A stretch of DNA of 64,000 nt, from contig NZ_OMKA01000026.1 in assembly GCF_900299525.1 (NCBI RefSeq), positions 558,001 through 622,000 on the forward strand. The letters run 5' to 3'. The position numbers and the translations under genes were made by a program. Source of the DNA: Aquimarina sp. Aq78 (GTDB taxonomy: Bacteria; Bacteroidota; Bacteroidia; Flavobacteriales; Flavobacteriaceae). Positions 25,831 to 34,918 of this stretch are shown piece after piece. Each line of letters opens with the position of its first letter. The first letter of the stretch is position 1. The notes below the pieces were generated by a model. It was not told where the DNA came from. It searched no databases and worked only from the letters and a program-made list of their open reading frames with translations.

Positions 25831-26682
25831 TTATTTATAGTATCGTTTTATAACACTTAGGTCTCTGCTGCTTAATGCACGACGTTGTACATTAAAAGTA
25901 CTTCCGTTTTTTCTTACGATTGTAGGCTTTCCGTTTTTACTAAAAAAGTAAGAACCATACATCATAATAGATCCAATATCAAATGTTGAGGTTCTAACCG
26001 AAGAAGAAGATCTTTTATTAAAATTAGAAGCTTTACCACTTTTGATGTTGTTAAAATTAACAGTAACATAGTTATCTCGTTTAGGATGTTGTTGCTCATG
26101 ATACATACCGATCGCGTGCCCGATTTCATGAATAGTGTTTCCGGTAGAACAACCAGAAGCTAAAGTGATATTTTGTCTACCTCCTGTTCTACCTACAGAA
26201 GAAGAGCATCCTGAGCCTGATCTAAAACGAATATAAGCTCTTTGATTTGTTCTTTTTATAAATCGTATTTTGGTTTTACTTTCCCAATGATTAATTGCAC
26301 TAGTTACACGACCTTTGTTTGATAAATTACTGTCAACAGTATAAGGAATATAATAGTAGTTTCCTGATTTAGGCCAATGCCTATTTCTTCGGATCACTCC
26401 TTTTTCTAGAGTATTGGTTTCTTCTACCTGTTCGTGAGATAATATCATATCTCCAAGGATAAGATTACCATCTACTTCTTTAAATTCTGTTTTGACATCA
26501 AAAAAATCTTTTGATATAGTTTTTTCAGCCCCATTTAGAGGGTAAACTTCTGCAGAAGCTTCTGATTTAGAAGATTCCTGATTAATTTCTGTAGTTACAG
26601 GCTCATCTTCTGTTTGACAATTGGTAAACATTAATACAGATAATGCATAAGCCGAGAGGCTTAATAATTTACTCGTTTTCAT
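25831..26682 (-). CDS. Astacin-type (M12A) metalloprotease lipoprotein
   Basis: This is a 283-residue secreted protease. A lipoprotein signal ends FTNC (Cys22); the mature end CQTEDEP resembles the acidic surface-export signal of Bacteroidota. A pro-region (about 23-100) precedes the catalytic domain. The zinc site is HEIGHAIGMYHEQ (185-197), the astacin HExxHxxGxxHE pattern, and the Met-turn is GSIMMYGSYFFS (237-248) with the Tyr ligand. Homologues in this phylum include flavastacin-type enzymes. It likely degrades external proteins at the cell surface. It is monocistronic. Confidence 0.92.
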   Translation of the reverse strand: MKTSKLLSLSAYALSVLMFTNCQTEDEPVTTEINQESSKSEASAEVYPLNGAEKTISKDFFDVKTEFKEVDGNLILGDMILSHEQVEETNTLEKGVIRRNRHWPKSGNYYYIPYTVDSNLSNKGRVTSAINHWESKTKIRFIKRTNQRAYIRFRSGSGCSSSVGRTGGRQNITLASGCSTGNTIHEIGHAIGMYHEQQHPKRDNYVTVNFNNIKSGKASNFNKRSSSSVRTSTFDIGSIMMYGSYFFSKNGKPTIVRKNGSTFNVQRRALSSRDLSVIKRYYK

Positions 26683-27248
26683 AATGTAAATTTTAAGTTA
26701 AATTTGTGTTTGTATATTGGGAATTAACGATCAATGAATACTTGATATTGTATTTGAGTTGATTTGAAAATTTACTTTTTGCTCTGTAAATCAAGGATTT
26801 AACGTAATGAAACTATGGTTGCCTTGTAGTGAAGAATTGAATTGTATTTAAAAACAGGCACTTACCTAATTTTGGTATAATCAATAAAAAATTTATTTTT
26901 TTTCGATAAATTTTAAAGATAAGTATGTATAAAACAAAAACAGGTAAGTGTACACTTACCTGTTTTCTTCAAAGAAATTAATTTTATTAATTGATGTATT
27001 AATCTTTAATGCTCAATTTATTGCTAAATATAAGTTTTGGACTATCTACCTAGAAATAAAGCTAACTTCTTTGTTATGGCTTTGTTACATTTCTACAACA
27101 AAACCCATTTCTTTTTAACTAAAAATTAAAAGAAATCATTTGTTAACCATTAGCTAAAGTAATTCTCTTAGGATTCATGAAACATGACAAATATCAGTTT
27201 TTGAGCTTTAGAATGTTAAATTTTTGATTCATTTCAGAAATGTAGCGC
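26683..27248. other. Intergenic region with a palindrome and a decayed partial copy
   Basis: No gene is evident in either strand. The segment 26851-26867 (AAAACAGGCACTTACCT) equals the outer parts of the palindrome at 26937-26966 with its centre missing, so it looks like a deleted copy about 86 bases away. Confidence 0.5.
26937..26966. repeat. Perfect 30-bp palindrome
   Basis: AAAACAGGTAAGTGT (26937-26951) is followed directly by its exact complement (26952-26966). It is 283 bases from the end of the HPF gene and has no gene on its upstream plus-strand side. It could be a distal terminator for the HPF transcript, the end of a small RNA or a mobile palindromic repeat. Confidence 0.6.
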
Positions 27249-27551
27249 CTAGATGTATGGTTTCATTTCTTGTTTCCGTTTTTTGAGCTGTCTTTCTAAA
27301 TCACTAAGTGTTTCTTTAAAAGCAAATTCAAAATTTTTCTCATTAGATGTAGCATATAGTTTTGGTCCTGGTAAACTTAACTCTACATCACAGATTTTAC
27401 CTTTTCCCTTTGGATCGTTTTCTTTTTTGAAAAATACATCCGATTTAATTATCCAATCATATTTTTTGAATAATTTATTTAGTTTTTCATGTACATAACC
27501 TTCCATAGTTTCACTAGTTGGCATTTGTACAAATTGAATATTGATTTGCAT
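27249..27551 (-). CDS. hpf: Ribosome hibernation-promoting factor, short form
   Basis: This 100-residue HPF/RaiA (YfiA) family protein binds the 30S A/P region and silences ribosomes in stationary phase. It has the beta-alpha-beta-beta-beta-alpha fold: an MQINIQFVQMPTSE start, the helix ETMEGYVHEKLNKLFKKY, basic KGKGKICDVELSLPG, and ending FAFKETLSDLERQLKKRKQE. There is no C-terminal dimerisation domain, so it is the short form. It is divergent from the HlyD-family gene. Confidence 0.92.
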   Translation of the reverse strand: MQINIQFVQMPTSETMEGYVHEKLNKLFKKYDWIIKSDVFFKKENDPKGKGKICDVELSLPGPKLYATSNEKNFEFAFKETLSDLERQLKKRKQEMKPYI

Positions 27552-27753
27552 TTGTTTATATTTTATGGTTTTTAATTGTTAGATCAATACTGCTCTGTAT
27601 TGGTATAAAATTCACATATTTTCTGAGCTTCATTAGAGCATGTATTTTGGTCTAATCTCTATGCTAAAATAAAGACTATCATCTTTTTTAAATATGACAA
27701 ATATCATTCCGAAAATCAGTCTTTTCAACGAAATTCGATAAAAATATGTAGAT

Positions 27754-28836
27754 ATGTCTAAGCATGTATTATGGATGTTTTTTACTACTGTTCTTATATC
27801 CTGTGGAGATAAAGAAGAAAAAATACTTCCTGCAGTAAGAGACATTACAGAATTGGTATATTCATCGGTTACTATCCAGCCAGACAGCTTGTATCAAGTA
27901 TATGCTTCGGTACATGGTATTTTGGATAAAAACCTTGTAGAAGAAGGAGATAGTGTCAAAAAAGAAACCCCGTTGCTTCAGATCATAAACAGTAACCCTA
28001 AGTTAAATGCAGAAAACGCTAAATTATCGTTTGAACTTGCCCAAAAAAACTATAATGGCAATGCAGCAATTCTTAATAGTATAGAAGAAGAGATTAAATC
28101 AGCAACTCTTAAAATGACTAATGATTCTATAAATTATTGTCGTCAGAAAAATCTATGGAGTCAACAGATAGGTTCTAAAATAGAGCACGATACTAAAAAA
28201 CTCACCTACGAACTTTCTGCAAATTCTTTGAACTTGTTGAAAAATAAGTATGATAGAACTCGAGAAGAACTCAAGACTCGATTACAACAGGCAAAAAACA
28301 ATTATAAAACCTCGGTAATAACCACCAAAGATTTTACTATTAATAGCAAGATTAATGGCAAGGTATATGGTTTATATAAGCATCCCGGAGAGATTGTAAA
28401 TACTATAGAACCGATTGCAGCAGTGGGTAGTGCTACTGTTTTTGTTGTCGAAATGCTAGTTGATGAAGTGGATATTGTAAAAATTAAAAAACACCAAAAA
28501 GCTATAATAACCCTAGACGCATATAATGGAGAGGTATTTACTGCAAAAGTGAGTAAAATATACCCTAAAAAGGATGAGCGTAATCAAACTTTTATGGTTG
28601 AAGCTCTTTTTGACAAAAGCCCAGAGGTATTATATCCGGGATTGTCTGGAGAGGCAAATGTTATCATAGCTCAAAGAAAAGAAGTGCTAACGATACCAAA
28701 AGAATACCTGATTGATGATACTAAAGTAAAAACTGAAAAAGGAACAGTAGAAATTGCTATTGGGCTTCAGAGTATGGATACTGTAGAAATCTTATCAGGA
28801 ATTACCAAAAACACCTGGATCTATAAACCCGAATAA
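27754..28836 (+). CDS. HlyD/MacA-family periplasmic adaptor lipoprotein
   Basis: The 360-residue membrane fusion protein has a lipoprotein signal ending VLISC (Cys17). A biotinyl-lipoyl-like half motif (VHGILDKNLVEEGDSVKKETPLL, here cited in part) is followed by a long alpha hairpin (about 85-190), the second lipoyl half (INGKVYGLYKHPGEIV) and a beta-barrel domain. It should link an inner-membrane ABC transporter to an outer-membrane channel. Its stop overlaps the start of the permease gene, making a MacAB-like set with the next two genes. No TolC-like gene is nearby. Confidence 0.9.
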   Translation: MSKHVLWMFFTTVLISCGDKEEKILPAVRDITELVYSSVTIQPDSLYQVYASVHGILDKNLVEEGDSVKKETPLLQIINSNPKLNAENAKLSFELAQKNYNGNAAILNSIEEEIKSATLKMTNDSINYCRQKNLWSQQIGSKIEHDTKKLTYELSANSLNLLKNKYDRTREELKTRLQQAKNNYKTSVITTKDFTINSKINGKVYGLYKHPGEIVNTIEPIAAVGSATVFVVEMLVDEVDIVKIKKHQKAIITLDAYNGEVFTAKVSKIYPKKDERNQTFMVEALFDKSPEVLYPGLSGEANVIIAQRKEVLTIPKEYLIDDTKVKTEKGTVEIAIGLQSMDTVEILSGITKNTWIYKPE

Positions 28837-30098
28837 TGACCAATTGGAAAGTCATATTAAACATTGCCAGAACACATCTGGTTACCAAAATCAAACAAAC
28901 TGCGACAGCAGCTTTGGGTGTAACTTTTGGTATTGGCGCATATATTACTTTGGTTTGTTTTATGACCGGGCTGAATAAGATGCTAGATGATTTGATTCTT
29001 AATCAGACACCACACATTCATATTTTTAATGAGATTGAACCTTCAAAAAAACAACCTGTAGACTTATATGGTGAACTTCAAAATACATTTAATGTAGTGC
29101 ATTCGATTAAGCCAAAACAAAGTCAGAAAAGAATTCATAATGCGCTTCCTATCATTAACTATCTTAACAAAGACCCTCAGGTTAGAGAGGCAATACCACA
29201 GATTAAATCACAAATATTTTATATCGCGGGATCTATTGAATTAGGAGGTAATCTAACCGGTGTTGATATTATGAAAGAAGTGGAATTTTTTAATTTCAAA
29301 GATTATATTGTTAAAGGAACCCCCCAGGCCTTGCAGCATAATGATAATGGTATTCTGCTAGGTGCGGGTGTTGCAAAAAAAATGTCTCTTGATATTGGTG
29401 ATAGAGTACAGGTCAGTACTATAAAAGGAGATGTTTTTCCGTTAAAAATTGTAGGAATATACCAAAGCGGGATTGCTGATATTGATAACATTCAAAGTTT
29501 TGCTACTATTAAAACTGTACAGCGTATTCTGGGAGAAGCAGAAAATTATATTACAGATATCAATGTAAAACTTCACAATATTGAACAAGCCATCGCATTA
29601 GCAGAAAAAGTAGAGCAACAGTTTAAACTCAAAGCAATTGATATTAATACTGCTAATGCACAATTTGAAACAGGGACTACGATTAGAAACCTAATTACCT
29701 ATGCCGTCTCTATAACACTATTGATTGTAGCAGGTTTTGGTATTTACAATATTCTAAATATGCTCATTTATGAAAAAATGAATGATATCGCTATTCTAAA
29801 GGCAACTGGTTTTTCGGGAAAAGATGTGCAATTGATTTTTATGAGCCAAGCTATGATCATAGGTGTTGTTGGTGGAGTTTTAGGACTGTTAATTGGATTT
29901 GGTCTATCTCATCTTATTGATCAATTACCTTTTGAGACAGAGGCATTGCCAACAATTACTACTTACCCTATCAATCACAATCCCTGGTTTTATAGCATTG
30001 GTATCACATTCGCTATGATTTCAACTTTTTTGGCAGGTTACTTACCCTCTCAGAAAGCAAAAAAAATAGACCCTGTGCGTATCATCAGGGGACAATAA
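28836..30098 (+). CDS. ABC transporter permease, FtsX/MacB type
   Basis: The 420-residue permease has the MacB-like plan: one membrane helix near the N-terminus (about 20-42), a large periplasmic domain (about 45-275) and three C-terminal helices forming the FtsX-like domain. The segment LNMLIYEKMNDIAILKATGFSG is the family signature. It ends PSQKAKKIDPVRIIRGQ, which is typical of the LolC/E and MacB groups. It is in one operon with the HlyD-type adaptor (1-base overlap) and the ATPase (7-base gap). The substrate is unknown; macrolide, peptide or lipoprotein export are the known options. Confidence 0.9.
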   Translation: MTNWKVILNIARTHLVTKIKQTATAALGVTFGIGAYITLVCFMTGLNKMLDDLILNQTPHIHIFNEIEPSKKQPVDLYGELQNTFNVVHSIKPKQSQKRIHNALPIINYLNKDPQVREAIPQIKSQIFYIAGSIELGGNLTGVDIMKEVEFFNFKDYIVKGTPQALQHNDNGILLGAGVAKKMSLDIGDRVQVSTIKGDVFPLKIVGIYQSGIADIDNIQSFATIKTVQRILGEAENYITDINVKLHNIEQAIALAEKVEQQFKLKAIDINTANAQFETGTTIRNLITYAVSITLLIVAGFGIYNILNMLIYEKMNDIAILKATGFSGKDVQLIFMSQAMIIGVVGGVLGLLIGFGLSHLIDQLPFETEALPTITTYPINHNPWFYSIGITFAMISTFLAGYLPSQKAKKIDPVRIIRGQ

Positions 30099-30105
30099 CA
30101 ATGCT

Positions 30106-30780
30106 ATGAAAACAGTTCTTGAAGCCAAAGACATCAACAAGTATTTTAGAAAACCAGTACTTTTTCATGTGTTAAAAGATATTTCTTTTAAGGTAAGCCA
30201 GGGAGAATTTGTCTCTATTATGGGGAAATCGGGGTGTGGTAAATCTACTTTGTTGTATATCTTATCAACTATGGATACAGATTATGAAGGAGGATTATAC
30301 CTGAATAACGAACTCATAACGGGACAAGAAAGAGAAAAACTCTCTTATATACGAAACAAACATATAGGTTTTGTATTTCAGTTTCATTACCTGTTATCCG
30401 AATTTTCGGTATTAGAAAATGTAATGCTTCCTGCTAAAAAACTAGCCGAAAAATCTATAGAAGAAATTGAGCATGATGCGATGAACAAGCTTCGTATCCT
30501 TAAAATTGATCACCTTGCCAAAAAAAGAGCTTCACGTATCTCTGGAGGAGAAAAACAACGAGTTGCCATTGCGAGGGCTCTAATAAATGATCCTGCTATC
30601 ATTATGGGAGATGAACCTACAGGAAATCTGGATAGTCATAATTCTGAAAATGTGTTCAATGTTTTTAAGCAATTAAGTGATGAAGAAGGGTTGTCACTTC
30701 TGGTTGTTACCCATGATATAGATTTTGCAAATAAAACCGATCGAATTATAGAAATGGGAGATGGCAGAATTATAGGTTAA
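30106..30780 (+). CDS. ABC transporter ATP-binding protein (LolD/MacB type)
   Basis: The 224-residue ATPase has Walker A GKSGCGKST, the Q-loop FVFQFHYLL, the signature RISGGEKQRVAIARAL, Walker B IIMGDEPTGNLD and the H-loop VVTHD. Together with the upstream permease and adaptor it completes a tripartite export system in which ATPase and permease are separate polypeptides instead of the fused E. coli MacB. It likely ends the functional unit; the next gene follows after 31 bases and may be co-transcribed. Confidence 0.94.
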   Translation: MKTVLEAKDINKYFRKPVLFHVLKDISFKVSQGEFVSIMGKSGCGKSTLLYILSTMDTDYEGGLYLNNELITGQEREKLSYIRNKHIGFVFQFHYLLSEFSVLENVMLPAKKLAEKSIEEIEHDAMNKLRILKIDHLAKKRASRISGGEKQRVAIARALINDPAIIMGDEPTGNLDSHNSENVFNVFKQLSDEEGLSLLVVTHDIDFANKTDRIIEMGDGRIIG

Positions 30781-30811
30781 TTATAATTTTTAATAAAAAA
30801 TAATTCTAAAA

Positions 30812-31609
30812 ATGATATTGGTTATAATTGGAAGTATACTAATACTATTAGTTGTGATATCCATAGTTGGGATAGTGTCGTTTAATACCTCTGTAGAACA
30901 AGAAAGGGCACTATTATTCAATACAAGTAGAGAAATAGATGTAAAAATCACTGAGAAAGACTTGGATGACCTTCCTGATCTGATGAAAAATTACCTTAGT
31001 AAAGTCAACATTGTGGGGAAACCAAAATACTGCAATGCTATTTTTACGCAAAAAGGAGAGATCAGAGCGAGTCCAGAAAAAAAGTGGTTACCATTTTCTG
31101 CTACGCAATACATGTCTTCGAACAACTTTGGATTTATATGGAAAGCAAAAGCATTACCAATGCTAATCAGAGATAAATATACTAGTGGTAAAGGTGAAGT
31201 GAAAGTGAGTGTACTGGGATTAAAAAATATAGTTCTGTTTACAGGTCAAAAAGTAGATCAAAGTTCATTAGGACGGTATTTGGGAGAACTCATCTGGTTT
31301 CCGATAGGTTTTCTAAACCCTGATATCTCGTGGGAAGCTATAGATTATAGAACGATAAAGGCTACTGTTGTAACCGAGAATCATACTCTTGAAGGCCTTT
31401 TTACATTTAACCAAAATGGGATGATAGATCATTTTCAAACCAAAAGATATCGAGATACAGAACTCGAAGATTTTATTGGAGAGGTAGGAGAATATAGAGA
31501 TTATAATGGATTGTTGATTCCGAGTACGATGACTGCAATCTGGGATCTTAAAAAAGGGAAGCAGAAGTATTTTAAAGCTAATATTCTTGATTACAAATTA
31601 ATGAGCTAG
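30812..31609 (+). CDS. DUF6544/DUF6920-like membrane-anchored protein
   Basis: The 265-residue protein has one N-terminal membrane helix (about 2-24) and a large soluble domain. The pattern LPDLMKNYLSKVNIVGKPK, QKGEIRASPEKKWLPFSATQY and GRYLGELIWFPIGFLNPDISWE resembles the DUF6544/DUF6920 group, an uncharacterised family of bacterial envelope proteins; I am fairly but not fully sure of the assignment. It probably belongs to the preceding transport operon by spacing, but a role there is only inference. Confidence 0.7.
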   Translation: MILVIIGSILILLVVISIVGIVSFNTSVEQERALLFNTSREIDVKITEKDLDDLPDLMKNYLSKVNIVGKPKYCNAIFTQKGEIRASPEKKWLPFSATQYMSSNNFGFIWKAKALPMLIRDKYTSGKGEVKVSVLGLKNIVLFTGQKVDQSSLGRYLGELIWFPIGFLNPDISWEAIDYRTIKATVVTENHTLEGLFTFNQNGMIDHFQTKRYRDTELEDFIGEVGEYRDYNGLLIPSTMTAIWDLKKGKQKYFKANILDYKLMS

Positions 31610-31643
31610 TAACACATATCGAAACGAACTATCCAGGATTGGA

Positions 31644-32132
31644 TCAATACCCTACTTTATTCGTTAGAGAGGGGACTTCCCATTTAATAATCTCTTTTAG
31701 AAATTCATCTACTTTCTCAATAATAAATTTTTGGGTTATCGATTCTGGAGTATACACCCCTAATTCTATCATGTTATTTTCTTGAGGTTTATTTTCGATC
31801 TCGGGGAATAACATAAAAACATAAATGTCACCATTGTAGGATTGTGAAAAAATCAAGGCTCCTCCAGGTAAAAATTGATATGCAGGTATTAGGTTTGTAC
31901 AATCTATTAGTTCTTGAGGAAAGGAATCAAAAGTAATATTTATAGCTTCGTTATTATGAATCCAGCTCAATTCCTGAACTTTCCAACCAATATCATATTG
32001 TTGTACAATTCCCTGTAAGGTTTTAAGAAGAATATCTTTGGTTTTGTTTTTCCAAAGCATTCTTTTATCTACAACCGTTTTTATAGAATTTCTATACTTA
32101 TTAACTCGTTCTTCAAGATGTTCAATTTTCAT
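31644..32132 (-). CDS. Hypothetical protein downstream of the MCE gene
   Basis: I do not recognise a family for this 162-residue protein. It has no signal peptide or membrane segment. It begins with a basic helical region (MKIEHLEERVNKYRNSIKTV), then mixed alpha/beta segments such as NEAINITFDSFPQELIDCTN, GDIYVFMLFPE and TQKFIIEKVDEFLKEIIKWE. It starts inside the end of the MCE gene (11-base overlap), so it belongs to the MlaEFD-like operon, and may be a cytoplasmic accessory. This is inference from coupling only. Confidence 0.65.
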   Translation of the reverse strand: MKIEHLEERVNKYRNSIKTVVDKRMLWKNKTKDILLKTLQGIVQQYDIGWKVQELSWIHNNEAINITFDSFPQELIDCTNLIPAYQFLPGGALIFSQSYNGDIYVFMLFPEIENKPQENNMIELGVYTPESITQKFIIEKVDEFLKEIIKWEVPSLTNKVGY

Positions 32133-33123
32133 GGCTATTATTCTTAAAAGATTCTTCCTTTTTCTTTTCTTTTTCTTGCTTTTTAAAGTACCCTCTAAAC
32201 AAAAAATTATGCTTTAGAGCTTCCATATTCTCGTTAAAACGATATGCTCCTTCTTTGATGCTATTCATTGTAGAATCAATATTTTTAACCAGATTTGGAT
32301 CTGTTGTTAGGTAGTGTAACGCTCCTTTTCCTTCTTTTACCTCTTCTAGAACTACCGTAAGATTTTTGGTCACTTGATTAATATCAATACTTGACTGCTC
32401 TAGATTATTAACAATAGTTTTCATTTTCTGACCAGATAGGCTATCCTGTAACAAAACACCAGCCACACCTTTACCTTGATTGATAGAAAAGATGATATTT
32501 CTAAGTTCTGTAATAGTTTGTGATGCACCTGTGCTGGCATTTTTTAATTGAAAAATAGTTTGTTTCAGGTCTTTTGCCATTATAGAATCATTGATCAATA
32601 ACCCTATAGTTCCATTACCTTCAATGATCTCTGTAGTTATTTTTAATAAGTCTGCTGTAAGTAAGGAGGCATTTTTGTTGGTGACATTAAGAGTAGTGAG
32701 CATATCATCGGTTCTTACTTTGCTGTAAGATTGGATGGTATCTCCCGATATTACTGGTAATTTTTTACTTTCCTTGGGAATAATATTTACAATCATATTG
32801 CCTACCAGGCCGTCTGATCCTATAGTTGCTACGGCATCTTTTTTAATATGTTTTCCTATATTTTCCCGAATAAGCATTTCGACTATAATTTGAGTATCGT
32901 CTATCATTTTAATCTTGCTTACTGTTCCTACATTGATACCAGAATACCGAACATTATTTCCTAATTCTAGGCCGTTGACATTCGTAAATTGAGTCATGAT
33001 TCTGATATTGCTACCAAAGAGATTTTTTCGATTTCCGATAGAGTATAGTGCAGCGATAAGTAATACTGTACCGATCACGACAAAGACACCAAGTTTCAAC
33101 TTTTGGGATGCTGTTTTTTTCAT
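32122..33123 (-). CDS. MlaD/MCE-domain substrate-binding protein
   Basis: MCE proteins form hexameric rings or tubes that carry lipids between inner and outer membranes. The 333-residue protein has an N-terminal membrane anchor (about 10-30; LGVFVVIGTVLLIAALYSIG), an MCE domain (about 38-115; IMTQFTNVNGLELGNNVRYSG and AVATIGSDGLVGNMIVNI) and a long helical C-terminal part that may form a periplasmic channel. The C-terminus is highly Lys/Glu rich. It is the third gene of a permease-ATPase-MCE operon, 28 bases after the ATPase. Confidence 0.93.
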   Translation of the reverse strand: MKKTASQKLKLGVFVVIGTVLLIAALYSIGNRKNLFGSNIRIMTQFTNVNGLELGNNVRYSGINVGTVSKIKMIDDTQIIVEMLIRENIGKHIKKDAVATIGSDGLVGNMIVNIIPKESKKLPVISGDTIQSYSKVRTDDMLTTLNVTNKNASLLTADLLKITTEIIEGNGTIGLLINDSIMAKDLKQTIFQLKNASTGASQTITELRNIIFSINQGKGVAGVLLQDSLSGQKMKTIVNNLEQSSIDINQVTKNLTVVLEEVKEGKGALHYLTTDPNLVKNIDSTMNSIKEGAYRFNENMEALKHNFLFRGYFKKQEKEKKKEESFKNNSHEN

Positions 33124-33151
33124 AACGTTTCACTTTAGTTTTATCTATCTT

Positions 33152-33904
33152 CTAATGCTTAAAAAAAGCTTTTACCTGGGGGTCATTTGATTGAGATAAT
33201 TCCTGATATGTTCCCTCTGCATAATTAATTCCGTCTACGAGTAAAATAATTCTGTTAGAAATCACTCTTGCGCAATCCACATCATGTGTAATGATTAATG
33301 ATGAGGTTCCATATTTTTTTTGAATACTGCGCATTAACTCGATAATTTCTTTAGAGGTTATTGGATCTAATCCGGTCGTAGGTTCATCATAAAGAATAAT
33401 TTTAGGCTTTAGGATCAAGGCTCTTGCCAGTGCTACTCGGCGTTGCATCCCTCCTGAAAGTTCTGATGGCATTAGGTCAATTGCATGTGCTAAACCTACA
33501 TTTTCGAGTGCTTCTATAACTAAAGCTTCAGTACGCCTTGTCATATTCAATTTATCTTTATGTCTGCGCAAAGGAAATTCCAGATTCTCGCGAACAGTCA
33601 TAGAATCATATAGAGCACTACCCTGAAACAAAAAACCAATCTCGGTTCGAAGTAAATCCAGTTCTATCTGTCCCAAAATAGTAATGTCCTGCCCTTTTAT
33701 TTGTATACTACCACTATCTGCTTGCATTAACCCCACCAGACATTTGATCATTACTGATTTACCAGAACCCGATTTGCCCATCACAACCAGATTTTCTCCT
33801 TCAAATAATTGTAGATTAAATCCGTTGAGCACGTGATTATTGCCAAAGTTTTTTCTTAAATCTTTGATCTCCAGAACAGAGGTTATGTTTTTTTTAAGTT
33901 TCAT
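33152..33904 (-). CDS. MlaF-like ABC ATPase
   Basis: The 250-residue ATPase shows Walker A VMGKSGSGKSVMIKCL, the Q-loop GFLFQGSALYDSMTVREN, the signature ELSGGMQRRVALARAL, Walker B ILYDEPTTGLDP and ITHD. The Q-loop region and the GMQRR signature are typical of MlaF, the ATPase of the phospholipid transport system that maintains outer-membrane lipid asymmetry. It overlaps the permease gene by one base, so both are translated from one transcript. Confidence 0.94.
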   Translation of the reverse strand: MKLKKNITSVLEIKDLRKNFGNNHVLNGFNLQLFEGENLVVMGKSGSGKSVMIKCLVGLMQADSGSIQIKGQDITILGQIELDLLRTEIGFLFQGSALYDSMTVRENLEFPLRRHKDKLNMTRRTEALVIEALENVGLAHAIDLMPSELSGGMQRRVALARALILKPKIILYDEPTTGLDPITSKEIIELMRSIQKKYGTSSLIITHDVDCARVISNRIILLVDGINYAEGTYQELSQSNDPQVKAFFKH

Positions 33905-34686
33905 TAAATTTCAAAAAATATATCTGCCAGAAATACTGCTACGAAGTCAATGACAAATAATAACATTGAAGTATATACTACTGCAGAGTTTGATGCCTCG
34001 CCAACACCTGCAGTTCCTTTTTTACAGTAATATCCTTTGTAACATCCTACTAATCCTATCGCATATCCAAAAAAGAATGATTTTACTGTAGCAGGGATAA
34101 TATCACTATACTTTATGGCATCAAATACCTGATTAAAATATAATTGATAGGAGACAGCTCCTTTTAGATTTTCGATAATGGCTGAACCAAATAGAGCAAT
34201 TGCATCTCCAAAGATGATCAATATAGGAAGCATTAAGGTTGTTGCTGTAATACGAGTAACAACAAGATACTTAAAAGGGTTGGTTCCTGATACTTCCATA
34301 GCGTCGATTTGCTCTGTTACTCGCATAGAACCTAGTTCTGCACCAATTCCAGAACCAATGCGTCCTGCACAAATAAGAGCAGTAATTACGGGTCCGATTT
34401 CTCTCACAATAGAAATCCCGACCATAGAAGGCATCCAGGACTCTGCACCAAACTCCATTAAAGTAGGTCGAGACTGAAGCGTAAAAACCAGCCCTAAAAT
34501 AAACCCGGTTACTCCAACTAAAAGTAAAGAACGATTACCCATATTATAGCACTGTCGTAATAGTTCCTGAAACTCAAAAGGCCGGGTAAATACTTCTTTA
34601 AAAAAACGTCCTGAGAAATATGACAAATCGCCTATCTCTGTAAAAAAAGCTTTGGTCCTTTCTACTATGCGAAGTGATTGTGTCAT
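33904..34686 (-). CDS. MlaE-family ABC permease
   Basis: This 260-residue inner-membrane permease of the MlaE/YrbE family has five to six helices and the family segments RSLLLVGVTGFILGLVFTLQ, GIVREIGPVITALICAGRIG (the Glu-containing ring, first residues approximate) and GSGIGAELGSMRVTEQIDAM. With MlaF-like and MCE proteins downstream it forms a lipid transporter between the membranes. It heads the operon; the 232-base gap upstream is shared with the divergent metallophosphoesterase. Confidence 0.94.
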   Translation of the reverse strand: MTQSLRIVERTKAFFTEIGDLSYFSGRFFKEVFTRPFEFQELLRQCYNMGNRSLLLVGVTGFILGLVFTLQSRPTLMEFGAESWMPSMVGISIVREIGPVITALICAGRIGSGIGAELGSMRVTEQIDAMEVSGTNPFKYLVVTRITATTLMLPILIIFGDAIALFGSAIIENLKGAVSYQLYFNQVFDAIKYSDIIPATVKSFFFGYAIGLVGCYKGYYCKKGTAGVGEASNSAVVYTSMLLFVIDFVAVFLADIFFEI

Positions 34687-34918
34687 AAATAATCTGCTTC
34701 AAGGTTACTCAAAGATAGGAGTAGCATTTGCCAATAAAAATGACATAAATCAGGTATCCTGGGTATAAATGCTTGAAGATGTACGTAAAGAGTTTTAAGT
34801 ATTTGCGACAATTAGAACAAGAATCAAGTACAAACTTGTGTTAAAGTGTTATGTATTTTTTAGGTGGTCGAACACAAATAAGATATATAGTATTGTATAT
34901 TTACTAAAAACGTAATGT

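Noticed and set aside
27633..27845. 70-codon minus-strand frame across the HlyD-type gene start
   Set aside because: It overlaps the lipoprotein signal of the HlyD-type gene and looks like chance.
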